Part shown: positions 34,871 through 46,043 of the stretch, one piece after another
How the letters are laid out: each line of letters starts with the position of its first letter
Numbering within the stretch: position 1 is the stretch's first letter
Assembly (NCBI GenBank): GCA_030549495.1
Contig: JAUIRK010000824.1
Location: forward strand, 124,001-188,000
Reading direction: 5' to 3'
DNA length: 64,000 nucleotides
Source of the DNA: Nectonema munidae
Lineage: Eukaryota; Nematomorpha; Nectonematoida; Nectonematidae
Translations under genes and position numbers: made by a program
Notes under the pieces: generated by a model
Told to the model about the DNA's origin: nothing
Seen by the model: the letters and a program-made list of their open reading frames with translations, nothing else
Databases searched by the model: none

Positions 34871-35927
34871 AATATTAAATATATAAACTTTAAAATAAAT
34901 TCTACTTATAGTATTTCTTTGCTAATTATTTTCTTAATTTATTTAATAAACTAATTTTCAGTGTTTAAAATTCACTCAAAATATTTCATTTGTCAGTAAA
35001 TTAAGTATCCAGATAGGACCTCCATCCAGTAGCGGTTCTAGATTTTCAAAAGTGAGGGAGCCAAACAAGGGCCAAGTTTTTAAATCGATAATTAGTTTTA
35101 TCACGCAATGATTTGGTTATTCCGGCACGCTGACTCACCTGCTCTTTTACAAATTTAATCGATCGATTTGTGGTTCTATTGACCCCAAATTGTAGAAGAA
35201 CATCAAATTTTTTGCCCCTGTTCTAAAATATCATTTATTTTTTACTTTTTCTTAAAAAATGCTAAATTCATTAAAATAAAAATCTGTTTTTGTCTTTTAT
35301 ATAATAAATTTCCGAAAATCAAACCGGATAGACACTTGTTACCTCCATTACATTCTGCCGGCTCTCCAAAAAGGCCAAAATTAGCGCGTTATTACAATTT
35401 AGGAGTTCATGAAAAATTTTCACGGATACTTTCATCGCAAATGTGGAAGCGCGGATAGCTGGACGATTACTATATATTCATTCGTATAAATATATCAGTC
35501 TTTTAAAGTAAAATTTTCTTGAACATCATGAATCTTAACCAGGAGATGAATGTTAACCAGGAGATGAATAAATCATTTTATGAACAAGTAAGTTCGTAAA
35601 ACGAGTCCATACTGCACTTTTATCAATATATTTTGAGCATAGATTTCTATAATATGAAATGAATCCCTATTGGATGAATTTATTTGATAAGAATGCTACA
35701 CACTGATAAAATCACACAACGTCTCTTTACCAATTGCTCCAAAAAACCAGTGGTGGATTCAGAAGAGGGGAGATGGGGCCAGGCATAGAATTTAAGAAGA
35801 GAACTGATAAACGAATATTTGAATATACGTATTTTCAATACCTATTTTATTTGCTAAAAGTTTAGTTTTTATCATCACTCATCTGATTATTATCTTGAAA
35901 TCTGCCATTCTTGTCAAAGAAATCTTG
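34871..35927. other. Non-coding DNA with hAT-like ends
   Basis: CAGTAGCGGTTCTAGATTTT at 35029 and CAGTGGTGGATTCAGAAG at 35748 each resemble hAT termini, but partners were not found. A TATAAATATA word lies at about 35486, and an 18 bp direct repeat (TTAACCAGGAGATGAA) at about 35538-35570. Confidence 0.4.
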
Positions 35928-35973
35928 TGTTTCAAGTAAAGTTATTATGGGAGTAATAACTTTACTTGAAACA
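35928..35973. repeat. Perfect 20 bp inverted repeat with 6-base loop
   Basis: TGTTTCAAGTAAAGTTATTA (35928-35947), then TGGGAG, then the exact complement (35954-35973). A perfect short-loop hairpin in otherwise diverged DNA. Confidence 0.95.
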
Positions 35974-36469
35974 ATAGTTAGATGCGTAATTTTGATATAA
36001 TTGAATAATTATAAGATACATATCCAAAATGTGGAAATGTTTCAATGTGTGCCTTTTTCATAGTAAAAATTTTCATGGTAAATGAAAATGAAGAGTTTGA
36101 AGTAGAATTTAAAACAGTGCCATGAACACACACAAAAATTCAAGTGAAGCAAATATAAAGGTTTCGGTAAAAGAACAAGATATATTTGTCAAGAAAGGTT
36201 TTCATGAAAGCTGTTTTCAGTAAAAAGACAAGACATATTAGACAAAAAAAATTTAAAGAAAAACGTTTTTAGTAAAAAGACAAACTTGTTTAACAAACAA
36301 AGATTTTCATGAAAATAATTATAAATAAAAGCTCTAGAGTAATAATCTAACCCAGTGGTTCTTAACCTAGGGTCCAGGGACCCCTAAGTGGCCGCGTCCG
36401 GTGGGGTTTGTTAACAGTTTTTAATTTTTGTAAAACAACTCAAAATGAGTTTAGTCAGTCAATCCGTAC

Positions 36470-37077
36470 TAGTGTATCCACTTTAGGGTCTTTTTTCATT
36501 CCTCGGGGAACTAGGACCGCGTAATTTTTGAAATATTTCCCCGGGGAAGAAAAAGTGATTAAAACCTCTTCTAAAATGAAAAAATATAAAGTTTTTTATT
36601 AGTTCAAAAGTTGAATAAAATTTTTGAAAGGTTTGAAAAATATCTAAGAAATACTAGGGCGTTCAAAATTTCATCGTTCAACTGGTTTCCTATTTTCGTA
36701 GAAAAATAATCCATTGATGAAAATACTCGTTCGGAGTCTACAGATGTTGTTTTATACTTTTTAAATTCTTGAAAAATTTTTCCAAAACTTCAGGCCTTCT
36801 TTTTGTTTCCAAATAAAGGTCTAACGTTTTTTTCATTATTTTATTTCTGCTTTAATACAACTTTTTTGTTTCATCAAAAAAATGTAGATTTAAAAATTTG
36901 ATTTGACTTAAAACTATAAAATAAGACACAAAATTTCATCAAACAGCTCAGCACAGAAGCAAATCGAAAAACTCAAAACTCATCGGGGAGTCGAGGAATG
37001 AGTTTCGAGAACGAGGAGTAAAAATTTCAAAAATTCCCCGGGGAATAGGCGATGAGGATCCCGGGGTGGACACCCTA
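36470..37077 (-). mobile_element. Nested short hAT (TAGGGTGTCCACC class)
   Basis: Ends TAGTGTATCCAC (36470) and the complement of TAGGGTGTCCACCCCGGG (37077). Target duplication ATCCGTAC against ATTCGTAC (36462-36469, 37078-37085), seven of eight. TTCCCCGGGGAA palindromes lie inside both ends. About 608 bp with a transposase tail on minus. Confidence 0.9.
36602..36745 (-). pseudogene. hAT dimerisation-domain remnant in the nested hAT
   Basis: Minus-strand reading SVDSERVFSSMDYFSTKIG followed by LNDEILNALVFLRYFSN and a stop. This is the standard hAT C-terminal motif (SVxSERxFS, then LxxExxxALxFLR). All upstream transposase sequence is gone. Confidence 0.9.
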
Positions 37078-37339
37078 ATTCGTACGTCTAAAAATAACGA
37101 AGACAAAAAGTAAACTTTTAATTAAAGTTATAATTAACAACAAGCGGTGGCTTTGTTGTTTTTCCTCGTCAAATTAGCGTAAAATTTGCTTTTTTTCCTG
37201 CATTTAACTTTTTTTGTATATGTATGTAATTATTTTAAAAACTCACGTTTTTTTGTTGCATGGCTTGAACTTTACAGAATCAGAAAAATTATTAATCAGA
37301 TTTTATTGCGATTGATAACTTTTATTGTCAAAGTTCTTT

Positions 37340-37576
37340 TTTACAACACAGAAGTTGGTTGGCTTTCAGGAGCACGAATCTTAAATTTATGGATAATTTG
37401 AACTAAGATCGGATGCTCTACCATTTTTAAAAGAGAAAACAAATTCACTTTCGGAACATTTTGAGACTTTATATAATGAAGACTTTATTTATAGCCAAGC
37501 CCATTTGTCAGATATATTTAGCCGTATAAATCAAATAAATTTGGCTATCCAAGGTCTTAGAATTATGCTTGTAGAT
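37340..37576 (+). pseudogene. hAT transposase middle part (SCAND3/ZBED5-like)
   Basis: TEVGWLSGARILNL, then after a frame change LPFLKEKTNSLSEHFETL and LSDIFSRINQINLAIQG. These match the family's TEVRWLSxGxVL and LAYLADIFxxLNxLNLxLQG motifs. The coding sequence stops exactly at the MITE at 37577 and resumes after 38042. Confidence 0.8.
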
Positions 37577-38042
37577 CAGTGGTTCCCAACCTGGAGTTCG
37601 CGGACCCCTAGGGGTCTGTGAAGATTAGATAAGGTGTCCGTGAAAAATGCATGTAGAATGGGATCTACACCTAAAATTATCTACTATTCAACCAAACAGT
37701 TATGACATTGTTTCAACAAAGCAACTTCAAATATCTCATTAAAATTAAATGTTATTTTTTATAACATTAATTTTACGCGTGAATAGGGTTGATTAGATGC
37801 TGGATTTGATAACTCAAGGTCTTGGGTTCGATTCCGAATCAAGTCTGCTTTCCTCATAGTTCGATACAAGCTGCGCAATTGTGCATTCTCGATGAAAACA
37901 CCCCGGGGTAACCTTTACCTTTATTTTTTAAGCGCATGTTTTTACTATCTAATGTATATTTACTATCAGCCTTATAATTTCAATATTAAATTTTATCCCA
38001 GAAGGGTCCGCAAAATAATTTTTTTAGTGTTGGGTATCCGTA
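37577..38042. mobile_element. hAT MITE inside the transposase
   Basis: Left end CAGTGGTTCCCAACCTGGAG, right end a diverged complement (GTTGGGTATCCGTA). TAGAT flanks both sides, in register with an 8 bp duplication. A sister right end lies at 40237-40316. It contains the SINE at 37777-37929. Confidence 0.7.
37777..37929 (+). repeat. tRNA-derived SINE, copy B
   Basis: Carries a perfect B box GGTTCGATTCC at about 37825-37835 and the shared body ending in AACACCCC and CCTTTACCTTTA. It is inserted in a MITE that is itself inserted in an old hAT, so it is the third layer here. Confidence 0.85.
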
Positions 38043-38043
38043 G

Positions 38044-38470
38044 GATAGATAGGTTAGGAAACAATGTTGTAGATGCTTTAAAAAGACTTCACGCTTTTCT
38101 GACTAAATTGCGACTGTGGAAAAGAAGTTTGGACACAGGAAGCTTTGTAAACTTTCCAATATTAGAAATAATGACGACCTTGCTAAAGATGATCTCATTA
38201 GCTAAAGGACAAAAGAATTGATAAAAATTCAATTTAACACAAAGAGATTTAAAGAATTTTGATGCGCATTATTACAAGACTGCCCTCTTTTAGCAAAGAA
38301 AGCTATTAATGTTCTTATTCCCCTTGTTACTACTTATTTTTGTGAATCAGCATTTTCCACACTTGTTACTATCAAAACAAAAAATCTAAATCGACTAAAC
38401 GTGAAAGATCACGTGGGATTGCAATGTCCAACATTATTCCATATTTTGAAGTGTTGAAAAATCTTTGAGT
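38044..38470 (+). pseudogene. hAT transposase C-terminal part (SCAND3/ZBED5-like)
   Basis: VDALKRLHAFLTKLRLWKRS, then FVNFPILE, then after a broken stretch KKAINVLIPLVTTYFCESAF followed by STLVTIKTKNLNRLNV. The last two are the family's LPFxTTYLCExGFS and KTKxRNRLNV motifs, with the E of CES the likely third catalytic residue. At least one frame break and stops. Confidence 0.88.
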
Positions 38471-38965
38471 ACAATAAATATTTCTAATTTTTCTAATATA
38501 GTTAACTTTTACATTAGATATAAAATTATTTTGAAGCAAACTACACTGAATTAAAAACAGTTAAAAAGAGGTAGTAGGACATTTAAAAATGAGGTCCAAA
38601 GCTAAGAAATGAACAAAATAAAAATAGTGGAAAATAGTGAATAGGTTTTTTATGGTTGTAATACTTGGCCAGACGTCAGCTTTTTAAGAAAATAACCGTA
38701 AAATTGTTGATGTGCATTTTAACCCTCATCAGAGTATTGTTGGCATTTTGTAGGCAGGATGTTTTTATCATACTCTAAAATCTACAGTGTAATATAATAA
38801 TGTATGAAACAAATGTATCTAAGTTTTTCATCAAGCACTTTATCTATTCTCAAAATTTTATGTGAAAACAAAGGCAATTTTACAACTCATATTTTTTTCT
38901 TGCACCTTTAGATCATTTAAAGTTTCGAGCTGACATTGAGCATTATATTCACTGTTTCTGATGAA

Positions 38966-40700
38966 TGAAAAGAAAACAATCATTTGTGAATGCTTGCCAT
39001 ATTATGAATATAGATGATTTTTCAAGTGAAGAAAATGGAGAAAATTTGGCAAATGAAGATTTTTCATGAGTTTGGCTGAAGATGGTAAAAATATAGAAAG
39101 TGACAAAAATATAAATGTATTAGTTGAAAATGCTGAAGACTCTTTATTAATTTTTTATCCGGTTCTTCAATTTCTTCTGAAAATATAACCCAATGAAGAA
39201 AATGAAAAAACTTCAAATGGTGTAATTAGGTGCAAAGATTTAAACAATTTGGGTTTACAAAAGCGGCATATACTAAAAGAAAGCTGTAGAACGCACACAA
39301 ATTATACCGATGAACTTTTCATTTTTGATTTGATATTCCCTGAAAAAAATAAGAAGAACAGCGTTGAAATATACAAATTATAAAGCCGCGTCAAAATTCA
39401 AAAAGATTTAAAGCTTCGTAATTTGTTCAGTTTACCTAAGATGAATCCAATGCTTTTTTGAGATAAGATATTATAACAGATCGAACATGACAGATACAAT
39501 AGGATTAAGTTTTTTACGATGTCTTCGATTTGACATCTTCAATACAAAAGATGAAAGAAAAAAACCGACAAATTAACTCTTATTCGTGAAAATTAGGAAC
39601 CCCTTTTAGTTTCAACGAAAAAGATTTATGTTCCTAATGAGAGCATCACAGTTAATGAGCAATTTGTATGTTATCGTAGTAAAATTCCAGTCAAAACTTA
39701 TGTGTCATGTAAACCAAAAAACCTTGCATCAAAGTCTTTGGGGTTTATGAAGTTCAGTCATCCTACGGATACAACGCTTATTTATTCTGGAAGAGAATGA
39801 GGAAAAAAATTTGTGAATTTAGCGGAAAATTTAGTTGTCTTTATCTAAGCCATTTTATAACACTAGGCGCAACATGACAACTTTTTTAATAGCCATGAGC
39901 AAGCGAGCCAACAGTGACACAAAAAAAGTACGTTCTTTGTTTCATAGAAAAAGTAACGACTAAAAGTAATAAAGATATGTGTATCTGTTTAATTAAGACA
40001 AAAAATTAAAACAAGAGAAAATGGTTTTATTTTTTTTCCAAAATATATGAATCAGAATATTTTTTATGAAATATTACATATATTGAAGCCGATCGATTAA
40101 AGTAAGAGGCTCTCCCCCTTTTTTTCTTATCTTCCAACTTTATTTTGCGCCATATATAAATTTGAAATATATAAATGTGTGCACTTATACTCCTAAAACC
40201 CTATTAAAATCAGTTTTTCCGTGTATGTGAAATCTGGCGATGGGGCCTTATATAATAAAAATAATTTTCATGGACCCCTTATCTAATCTTTACCGTCCCC
40301 AGGTTGGGAACCATTACGCTATGATGTCAATTTTGATATCCGAAACTGGATGGGCGGATACAAAAAATTTCACCTCCGTTACATCTAATATAAATACAAG
40401 CATTGGCAAACCTGAATTGAATCATTTTATAATCAAACAAAAGGTAGAGTTTTGATTCAATGATTGAAGACTTTACGGCAAGAAGGAAAACTGCTTTGAT
40501 AATATTTTATGATGGCTTGGTGTAGCTTGTCTGAATTCTTACATTGTGCATTCAAAAAAGGGAGGAAAGCTATCTCAAAAAGCACTTATGAAATATTTAA
40601 CTTGTAAACTTCCTGAAAGTTATAGTAATAAAGAGCAAACAAAAAGAATCTTTCCAACGATGTTAAAGACTGTAATGTTTAAATGTTTTACTTTGGCTGT
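38966..40700 (+). pseudogene. piggyBac-like transposase relic
   Basis: A decayed gene readable in pieces: an acidic N-terminus (SFVNACHIMNIDDFSSEENG); VPNESITVNEQFVCYRSKIP followed by VKTYVSCKPKNLASKS at about 39632-39745, which matches the piggyBac DEQLxxFRGRxxFKxYxPxKP motif (here NEQ, so the catalytic D is lost); PFYNTRRNMTTF; ETGWADTKNFTSV; and GVACLNSYIVHSKKG near 40520-40566 (family GIAxxNxxIxY). Frames and stops break it many times, and a MITE end interrupts it at 40237-40316. It is dead. Whether it ever drove the TTAA MITEs here cannot be told, because its own ends were not found. Confidence 0.8.
40237..40316. mobile_element. MITE right end inside the piggyBac relic
   Basis: GACCCCTTATCTAATCTT and AGGTTGGGAACCA match the complement of the left end of 37577-38042. 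The rest of the element is missing or unrecognisable. Confidence 0.6.
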
Positions 40701-40930
40701 GAAATGGAAGCAAAATACACTACTGCCTGGAAAATCAAACCAAATCAAACACAGTTGATTGAACATAGAATTATCTATTTGTATAATATTTTGAATTTTG
40801 CTGAAATTATACTTGATTTGATCTTTGAAAATATTTTTACTTATAATAGAGCATATGACGCTAAACAGTGGTTCTTGGGAAAAATTTCGTGGTCTGGAGA
40901 TAATCTATTTAATGAGATAGATATAATAAA

Positions 40931-41090
40931 GGTGAGGGAGTGTGAGTAAGGCTGGTTAGATACTGGGTTTGGATAACTCAGGGTCTGGGTTAGATCCCGC
41001 ATAGAGTCTACTTTCCTCATAGTTCAATAGGAGCGGCGCACTTGTACCTTCTTTATGAAAACACCCCACGGTAGTACAGTTACCTTTATC
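40931..41090 (+). repeat. tRNA-derived SINE, copy C
   Basis: GGCTGGTTAGATACTGGG (A-box side), a decayed B box (GGGTTAGATCCC), then the common body TTTCCTCATAGTTCAATA and AAAACACCCCACGG, ending in TTACCTTTATC. Confidence 0.88.
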
Positions 41091-41404
41091 CTGTCATGTG
41101 ATACGCAATAGTCTTGAATTTATCATTACATTTTACACAATAAAATAATTACAAATAAACCAAGCTTAGGATTAAAAATACAAATATAAATACAGTTACA
41201 TCACATTTGTAGTTAATTACAAAAACAAATGTCTCACCCATTTTACACTTCGACATACAAAAATGCACATTCATAGACATAGACAAATGGAGTTTAAATA
41301 TGTGCCTATGTGAGAAAGAGATATTAGAGGGAGGCTCTTATTAATGTTCTTCCGGCTCAGGGCTGTTGAGTTGACAAAGAACTTTAAAAAGGAATACAAA
41401 TTAC

Positions 41405-41498
41405 CAATATCTTCTTCATTGTTAGCTTCCTTGCTATGCCACATTTCTTCGATCAAAGACGAGTTGTAGTCTTCTTGAACTTCTTCACTGTTAGCCAT
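41405..41498 (-). CDS. Possible first coding exon of an unidentified host gene
   Basis: On minus, an ATG with purine at -3 and G at +4 opens an acidic sequence (MANSEEVQEDYNSSLIEEMW and on to NNEEDI) that meets a donor-like ATTG|GTAATT at about 41405. The frame is also open upstream to about 41620, reading through a GATCCT repeat that encodes ADADPDPDPDF, so the true start could be earlier. The block has less AT than the nearby repeats and is not part of any recognised element. I do not recognise the protein. Beyond the donor the frame continues in AT-rich, hydrophobic sequence that looks intronic. It could equally be chance. Confidence 0.25.
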
Positions 41499-42260
41499 TA
41501 CAAGAGCGCCAAAATCAGGATCAGGATCAGGATCAGCATCAGCCTGTTCACTTGAGAGAACTTCCTGTCTTACTTGATGAAGGCGGAATGGAAGTGGTGA
41601 TCGTGTTTTGGGAATGGTCTGCTACAGAAGCTGTCGTTTTGGAGTTTACTCTAGAATGGATTGAAAGTGTAGGAAGAAAGATGGATTGCAGCTGCAAAAA
41701 GTGAACTCTTTCCTCTCTCTCTCTCTCTCTCTTTCAAGTGTGGAGATGGGAGCCTTTAAAGGAGAGGTGTTATATATTATGACTTCTACTTCGTCAATAA
41801 TACGTCATAAAAGAGGATCATACAACTGTAGTTAAGATATTAGATTCATCACTACTTCTAGCACATATTTTTCACGTTATCATCACATGTGAAATATTAT
41901 TATTATTATTATTACATCAGTAATGTGCACCTTCGAATCCGCTACAAAAATCAATTCAACAGATTGCTACTAATACAAAAACAATTATTATTATCGTGAT
42001 GATAATGTAATAGTAAGAAGAGGGAGAATATTTCAATCGTATGAGGCTGTGCATTTAGAGTTTGTTTATAAAGATGACAGCTACGCAACCACGATCCCAG
42101 TACAACAGTTAGTAAGTAGCGTGCAATTCATTCATCAACTCATCAGCAGCATCCATCAAGTGAATCTCATCCATACATCGTGCAACTGCACACCTCATCC
42201 AATTGCATTCTTCTTGATCACTGAGAGTCGTTGCAGTGTAGAGAAAGAAGTGTAGAAAGG
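41499..42260. other. Microsatellite-rich, less AT-rich host-like block
   Basis: Contains a GATCAG hexamer repeat (about 41518-41543), a CT run (41713-41732) and an ATT run (41898-41922). A 68-codon plus frame at 42049-42255 has no recognisable domain. It may be promoter or untranslated DNA for the candidate exon on minus. Confidence 0.35.
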
Positions 42261-42593
42261 TTTCTAATAGTGATGGTGGTATTCGGTAAATAATGCTGAT
42301 TAAGCCTACCCGTTTAATTCAACTCCCAAAACCTTTATCAAATCATAATAAGTTATCATTTAAATACCTTTAAAGTATTGCAATGCAATGTCTTGTGTAA
42401 TTATATCATGTTTTAAACGGCATTGCACAATCTTATTTTCATGTTATACATACGAGTCCTTTTGGGCCTAGCGAAGCATAGGGCCACAATTCTCCCAGAA
42501 ATCACTACCTTCTTGGAAGAGGCGCTATACCTTTTGGCTTTATCGTATCTTTCTAACCATGAAATCAGGCTCAACGCGATCAAGAAGTTCTTA

Positions 42594-43687
42594 AGCTAAA
42601 GTGACCAGACGTGCCGCTTTTGGCGGGACAGTCCCGATTCCAACAAATTGTCCTGCGGCATTTTAAAAAAGTCCCGATTTTAGAAAAGAATGCACGACAG
42701 GCCAGAAAACGGCATGATGAGGAGAAGGCAATATACGGTTTTCGGTGACCATGTGACTACTTCGCCAGGATATGAATTACATATTATTTTTGTAATTGTT
42801 AAACTTTAGTAATAACAATTGTTTAAAACTGGTTATCGAGAACTATTTACACATTTAAATTATATGTTTCTCTTTGTCCGTCTTTTGTCGAAGTTTTTAA
42901 TTTTTGCTATTCAATCAATTTTTAGTTTGGTAAAAAAAATTTATCACATTTAGAATTGTTATTTACTTGATTTATTTTTTGGTTTTAAATTTTTTCTTTT
43001 AGCAGTTTTAATTTTTTTTTATCATCAATAAAAGCTAAATAAAAGATGATTGTTCGAAAAGTATCAAAAAAATGAAAATGTCAAGTTTGTAAAAAAATTG
43101 TGAAAAAATTAATTTTCAAAATATATTACTTTTTAAAAATGTTTCATCAATATAAATATGTATTGTAAACTGTTTCTTTTTTAAATTAAAAATGTTAATT
43201 AATAAATTTGATTGATAAAAAAAATTTAATTTTTGCTTTTTTTTACTTCAAGTACAAAAAATATATTGTTATAAAAATATATTCTTATTTCTATATATAC
43301 ATTGTGCACGTTGAAATGCTTAAAAAATTTTGTGAAACTGTTGGAGTCGAATATCAGAAAATACTTGGATACAGTAAAACGCGCTGGTTAGCACTTTTGC
43401 CAGCTGTGGAAAGAATTTTGAAAATATATGATCCATTGAAATCCTACTTTCAATCACCGGATAAATGTTCCAGAATTTTAGAAGAGTTTTTTGAAAAAGA
43501 TTCTTCTAAAATTTGGCTTGAGTTTGTAGACAATGAAGTAGCTCTTTTTCAAAATGCTAAAAAACTTATTGAAGGTGACAAAATTTCTGTAATCGAAGAG
43601 GCAAATGAAGTTAATAATTTAAAATTTCAGTGCCATGAGCGGTTAGACATTTCAATGATATTGAACATTTTCATTGGGTTACATTGA
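42594..43687 (+). mobile_element. hAT element relic (GTGACCAGACG class)
   Basis: Starts with AAAGTGACCAGACGTGCCGC and GGCGGGACAGTCCCGATT, a widespread hAT terminus with internal GGGAC/GTCCC palindromes. A transposase fragment follows at 43317. The right end was not found. Confidence 0.65.
43317..43687 (+). pseudogene. hAT transposase fragment
   Basis: Reads VEMLKKFCETVGVEYQKI, then SKTRWLALLPAVERILKIYD, then LKSYFQSPDKCSRILEEFF, the conserved SxTRWLSLxPAVxRILxxxxPLxSYF segment of hAT transposases between the second catalytic D and the dimerisation tail. An open frame begins upstream at 43208, but the part before about 43305 is AT-rich non-family sequence. Both catalytic ends are absent. Confidence 0.85.
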
Positions 43688-45264
43688 AACAAGAACTTAA
43701 ATGGAATGATGTGTAAAAACTTTCGATTATTATATTACTCAAAATTTCCCATATAGTAATATTTCCGAAAATGATCTTTTTAATGAGGCATCATTATGAA
43801 AAAAAATATATTTATAATGAAAATATTAAATTTTGGGCATCAGCGAAAATCACGATAGAGAACAAATGGTTTTCTTTTTTTTATTTATTGATGCTGAAAA
43901 TGTAAAAAACTAAAATTCGTTTAGATTAACAGAGTTACATTCAGAGATCACAAAAGACATACCCTTAGCTCAATTAATAGAGCTGGGATGATTTTTTACA
44001 GGTTTGAATTTTACTTCAAATAAAGGTGCACAGTCTTAAAGTTCATAACTTGAGCTTTCATTTGGTCTATCGCGCGATAAATTTGGTTGAGAAACACGAA
44101 AGTTGCCGGCATTAAAAGAATTGACTATTTTAAGTGTTCGCAAGTAAAGTAGAGTGCGCAACGAGGTTCGATATCAATATCAAGAAAATTAATTGATTGT
44201 ATGTTCTTCGTTAAGGAAGCTACAAATTTACGACTACGAAAAGTCTAGCTAAGATTACTCAGCATAACATGTATATTCTTGTAAACCTTCAAAATATTTC
44301 TCCGCTTAAATTTTAGAAACGTCATTTATTTTCTGTAAGTTTTTTGGAAATTTTCAAGTTATTATTTCAAAAGTTTTAGTTAGAAAAAAATCCAGTTTAT
44401 AGAATATCTGACAAGATTGAGATAAAAGTTTTTTGGATTTTGAACTTTAGAATTTTGCTTCCGAAGATTCACATAAAAAATTTGAACAGTTTTTAGTTTT
44501 GGGATATTTAAAATTTTTATGAAAATTATTATCGTAAATTTTGGTAGCGGAGATTTTGGTAGAGGAGATTTTGACTCGGTACCTGCAAATAGGCACTTTT
44601 TAAAGTGGTTCTGAATTTAAGTGAGTACACAGCAGATGTTGAATTTTTTGACTGAGTCGCCAGCAGTGTAGATGTCTCGCAACACTAAGAGTAATCCATC
44701 CTACTGTTAAACTTGGTAGGCATCATTCAAAAAAGGTGAACAGAAACAGGCAGGATTGTAGAGTGTGAAAAATATTAAGTTCTAAGTCTCAAATGTCAAA
44801 TTGATTTAAACATCAGTTATAAATTGCTGACTCACTAGTTAGTTTTCAATCTTCTATTTTATGTTGCAACCTAAAATCTTTGATCAATTTTCTTCAACAT
44901 AATTTATCAAAATATTTTATTTTTTTATATTTGTAATTTAGTCTCTTTCTTACATTGTCTTCAAAAAAAATTCAATTTATTGTCGATAACCTTTTTATCT
45001 GAGCGGAAACAATAAAATTCAAAAACTAAATTTATACAAAATTATTTTTTCAAAAGCTTTCTACTCATCCCATATCACTCCAGAGAAAGCTGACAAGATT
45101 AAGTAAAATCAAGATACCGTCTGCAACAGTTTAAACTGACAATGGGGTGATATGGGTTAACTGAGCTATGTTCCTTCTTTAATTTTATCGGATTTGGTCC
45201 TTCTCTATGAGTTGCAAAGACATAACGTTAAATTAAAATGATAATCTCAGATATAAATCTAGTC
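43688..45264. other. Non-coding DNA with a short inverted-repeat element
   Basis: Mostly AT-rich with no motifs. At 45069-45078 CCCATATCAC faces its exact complement at 45147-45156, bounding about 88 bp with TTAA next to the right arm. This could be a very short MITE. Confidence 0.4.
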
Positions 45265-45560
45265 TTGTTGGTTGGTTGGATATCAAAGCACTTTCAGCCG
45301 TAAGGCTATATGCTCACATTATGCTTGAGATGGTTAATCACAGTTTTTGTGACTTTGTTTTTAAGAGCCGGGGGTCTTAGGGATCGAACCCCTGACCTTC
45401 AACTGTTAACGCTTTGAGGACCAGTGGGTCACCAGTCACCCAAGAAATGAAAATCGTCTGCTTTGAATATATAAAATTCCATTGAAAAAGAAAGCAGACG
45501 AATCCTCTTCAAAATGTTGGTCCTTAAAAGGCTTAAGCTGAGAGGTACACCCTAACAACC
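45265..45560 (-). repeat. Second tRNA-like SINE, split by a MITE
   Basis: On minus a B-box-like GGGGTTCGATCCC lies at about 45379-45393, followed by AGACCCCCGGCTC. The upstream half resumes beyond the TTAA-flanked MITE (45410-45532) with TACCTCTCAGCTTAA. It differs from the four-copy SINE family. Only one copy was seen here. Confidence 0.5.
45410..45532. mobile_element. piggyBac-type MITE, diverged
   Basis: TTAA at 45406-45409 and 45533-45536, ends CGCTTTGAGGACC / complement of GCCTTTTAAGGACC. It holds GTCTGCTTTGAATAT and GCAGACGA words shared with the three 130 bp MITEs, but the ends differ, so it is a related subfamily. Confidence 0.75.
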
Positions 45561-46043
45561 ATTAAGGCTTAATCTAGTCTTGTAAACATCTTCCTTCCAA
45601 ACCCTGCAATTCAAATGTTTTGAGAATTTTTTCATTCTAATTCTTGGAAAGATTTCTAATGAATTGATGTATTCTTTGAGTCTAAATTTTTCTAGTCATG
45701 TTATTTTCGTTTTATAAAACGTTAACCCATGTTTATAATAGAAATAGTAGGCGGCATTAAATATAATTTGATATAAAATTACATATGTGTGCGTGCATAC
45801 CCACAAGTACACACTCCACGTCTGCGTAAGTAAATAATGAGTATCAGAGAAATCACGAAGATCTAGTTTTTATAAAGCATGAACAGTTATCACTCACTGA
45901 CACCCACACATGTAGAAGAAATTTAGCTTAAAATTTTTTTTTAATTAATTTTTTCTGAATATTCAATATGGAATAAATGACTTCCAAAGCATTATTCGTA
46001 TTACTCAAGGAATATTTACTTATATAGATATAGTCAGTCTTAC
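45561..46043. other. Non-coding DNA, no feature recognised
   Basis: AT-rich with a short GTGTGCGTG/CACACT stretch. No gene seen. Confidence 0.4.

Larger units (their letters stand above)
36353..38470 (+). mobile_element. Old hAT element (SCAND3/ZBED5-like), nested insertions
   Basis: Left end CAGTGGTTCTTAACCTAGGG at 36353. A plus-strand transposase is readable at about 37340-37576 and 38044-38470. Three later elements sit inside it: a hAT at 36470-37077, a MITE at 37577-38042, and a SINE inside that MITE. The right end may lie near 38592-38612, where a weak complement of the left end (GGTCC...TAAGAA) is seen. Heavily broken. Confidence 0.7.

Noticed and set aside
38590-38612. Right end of the 36353 hAT
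   Set aside because: Only a weak complement of the left end and no target duplication. Mentioned as possible but not called.
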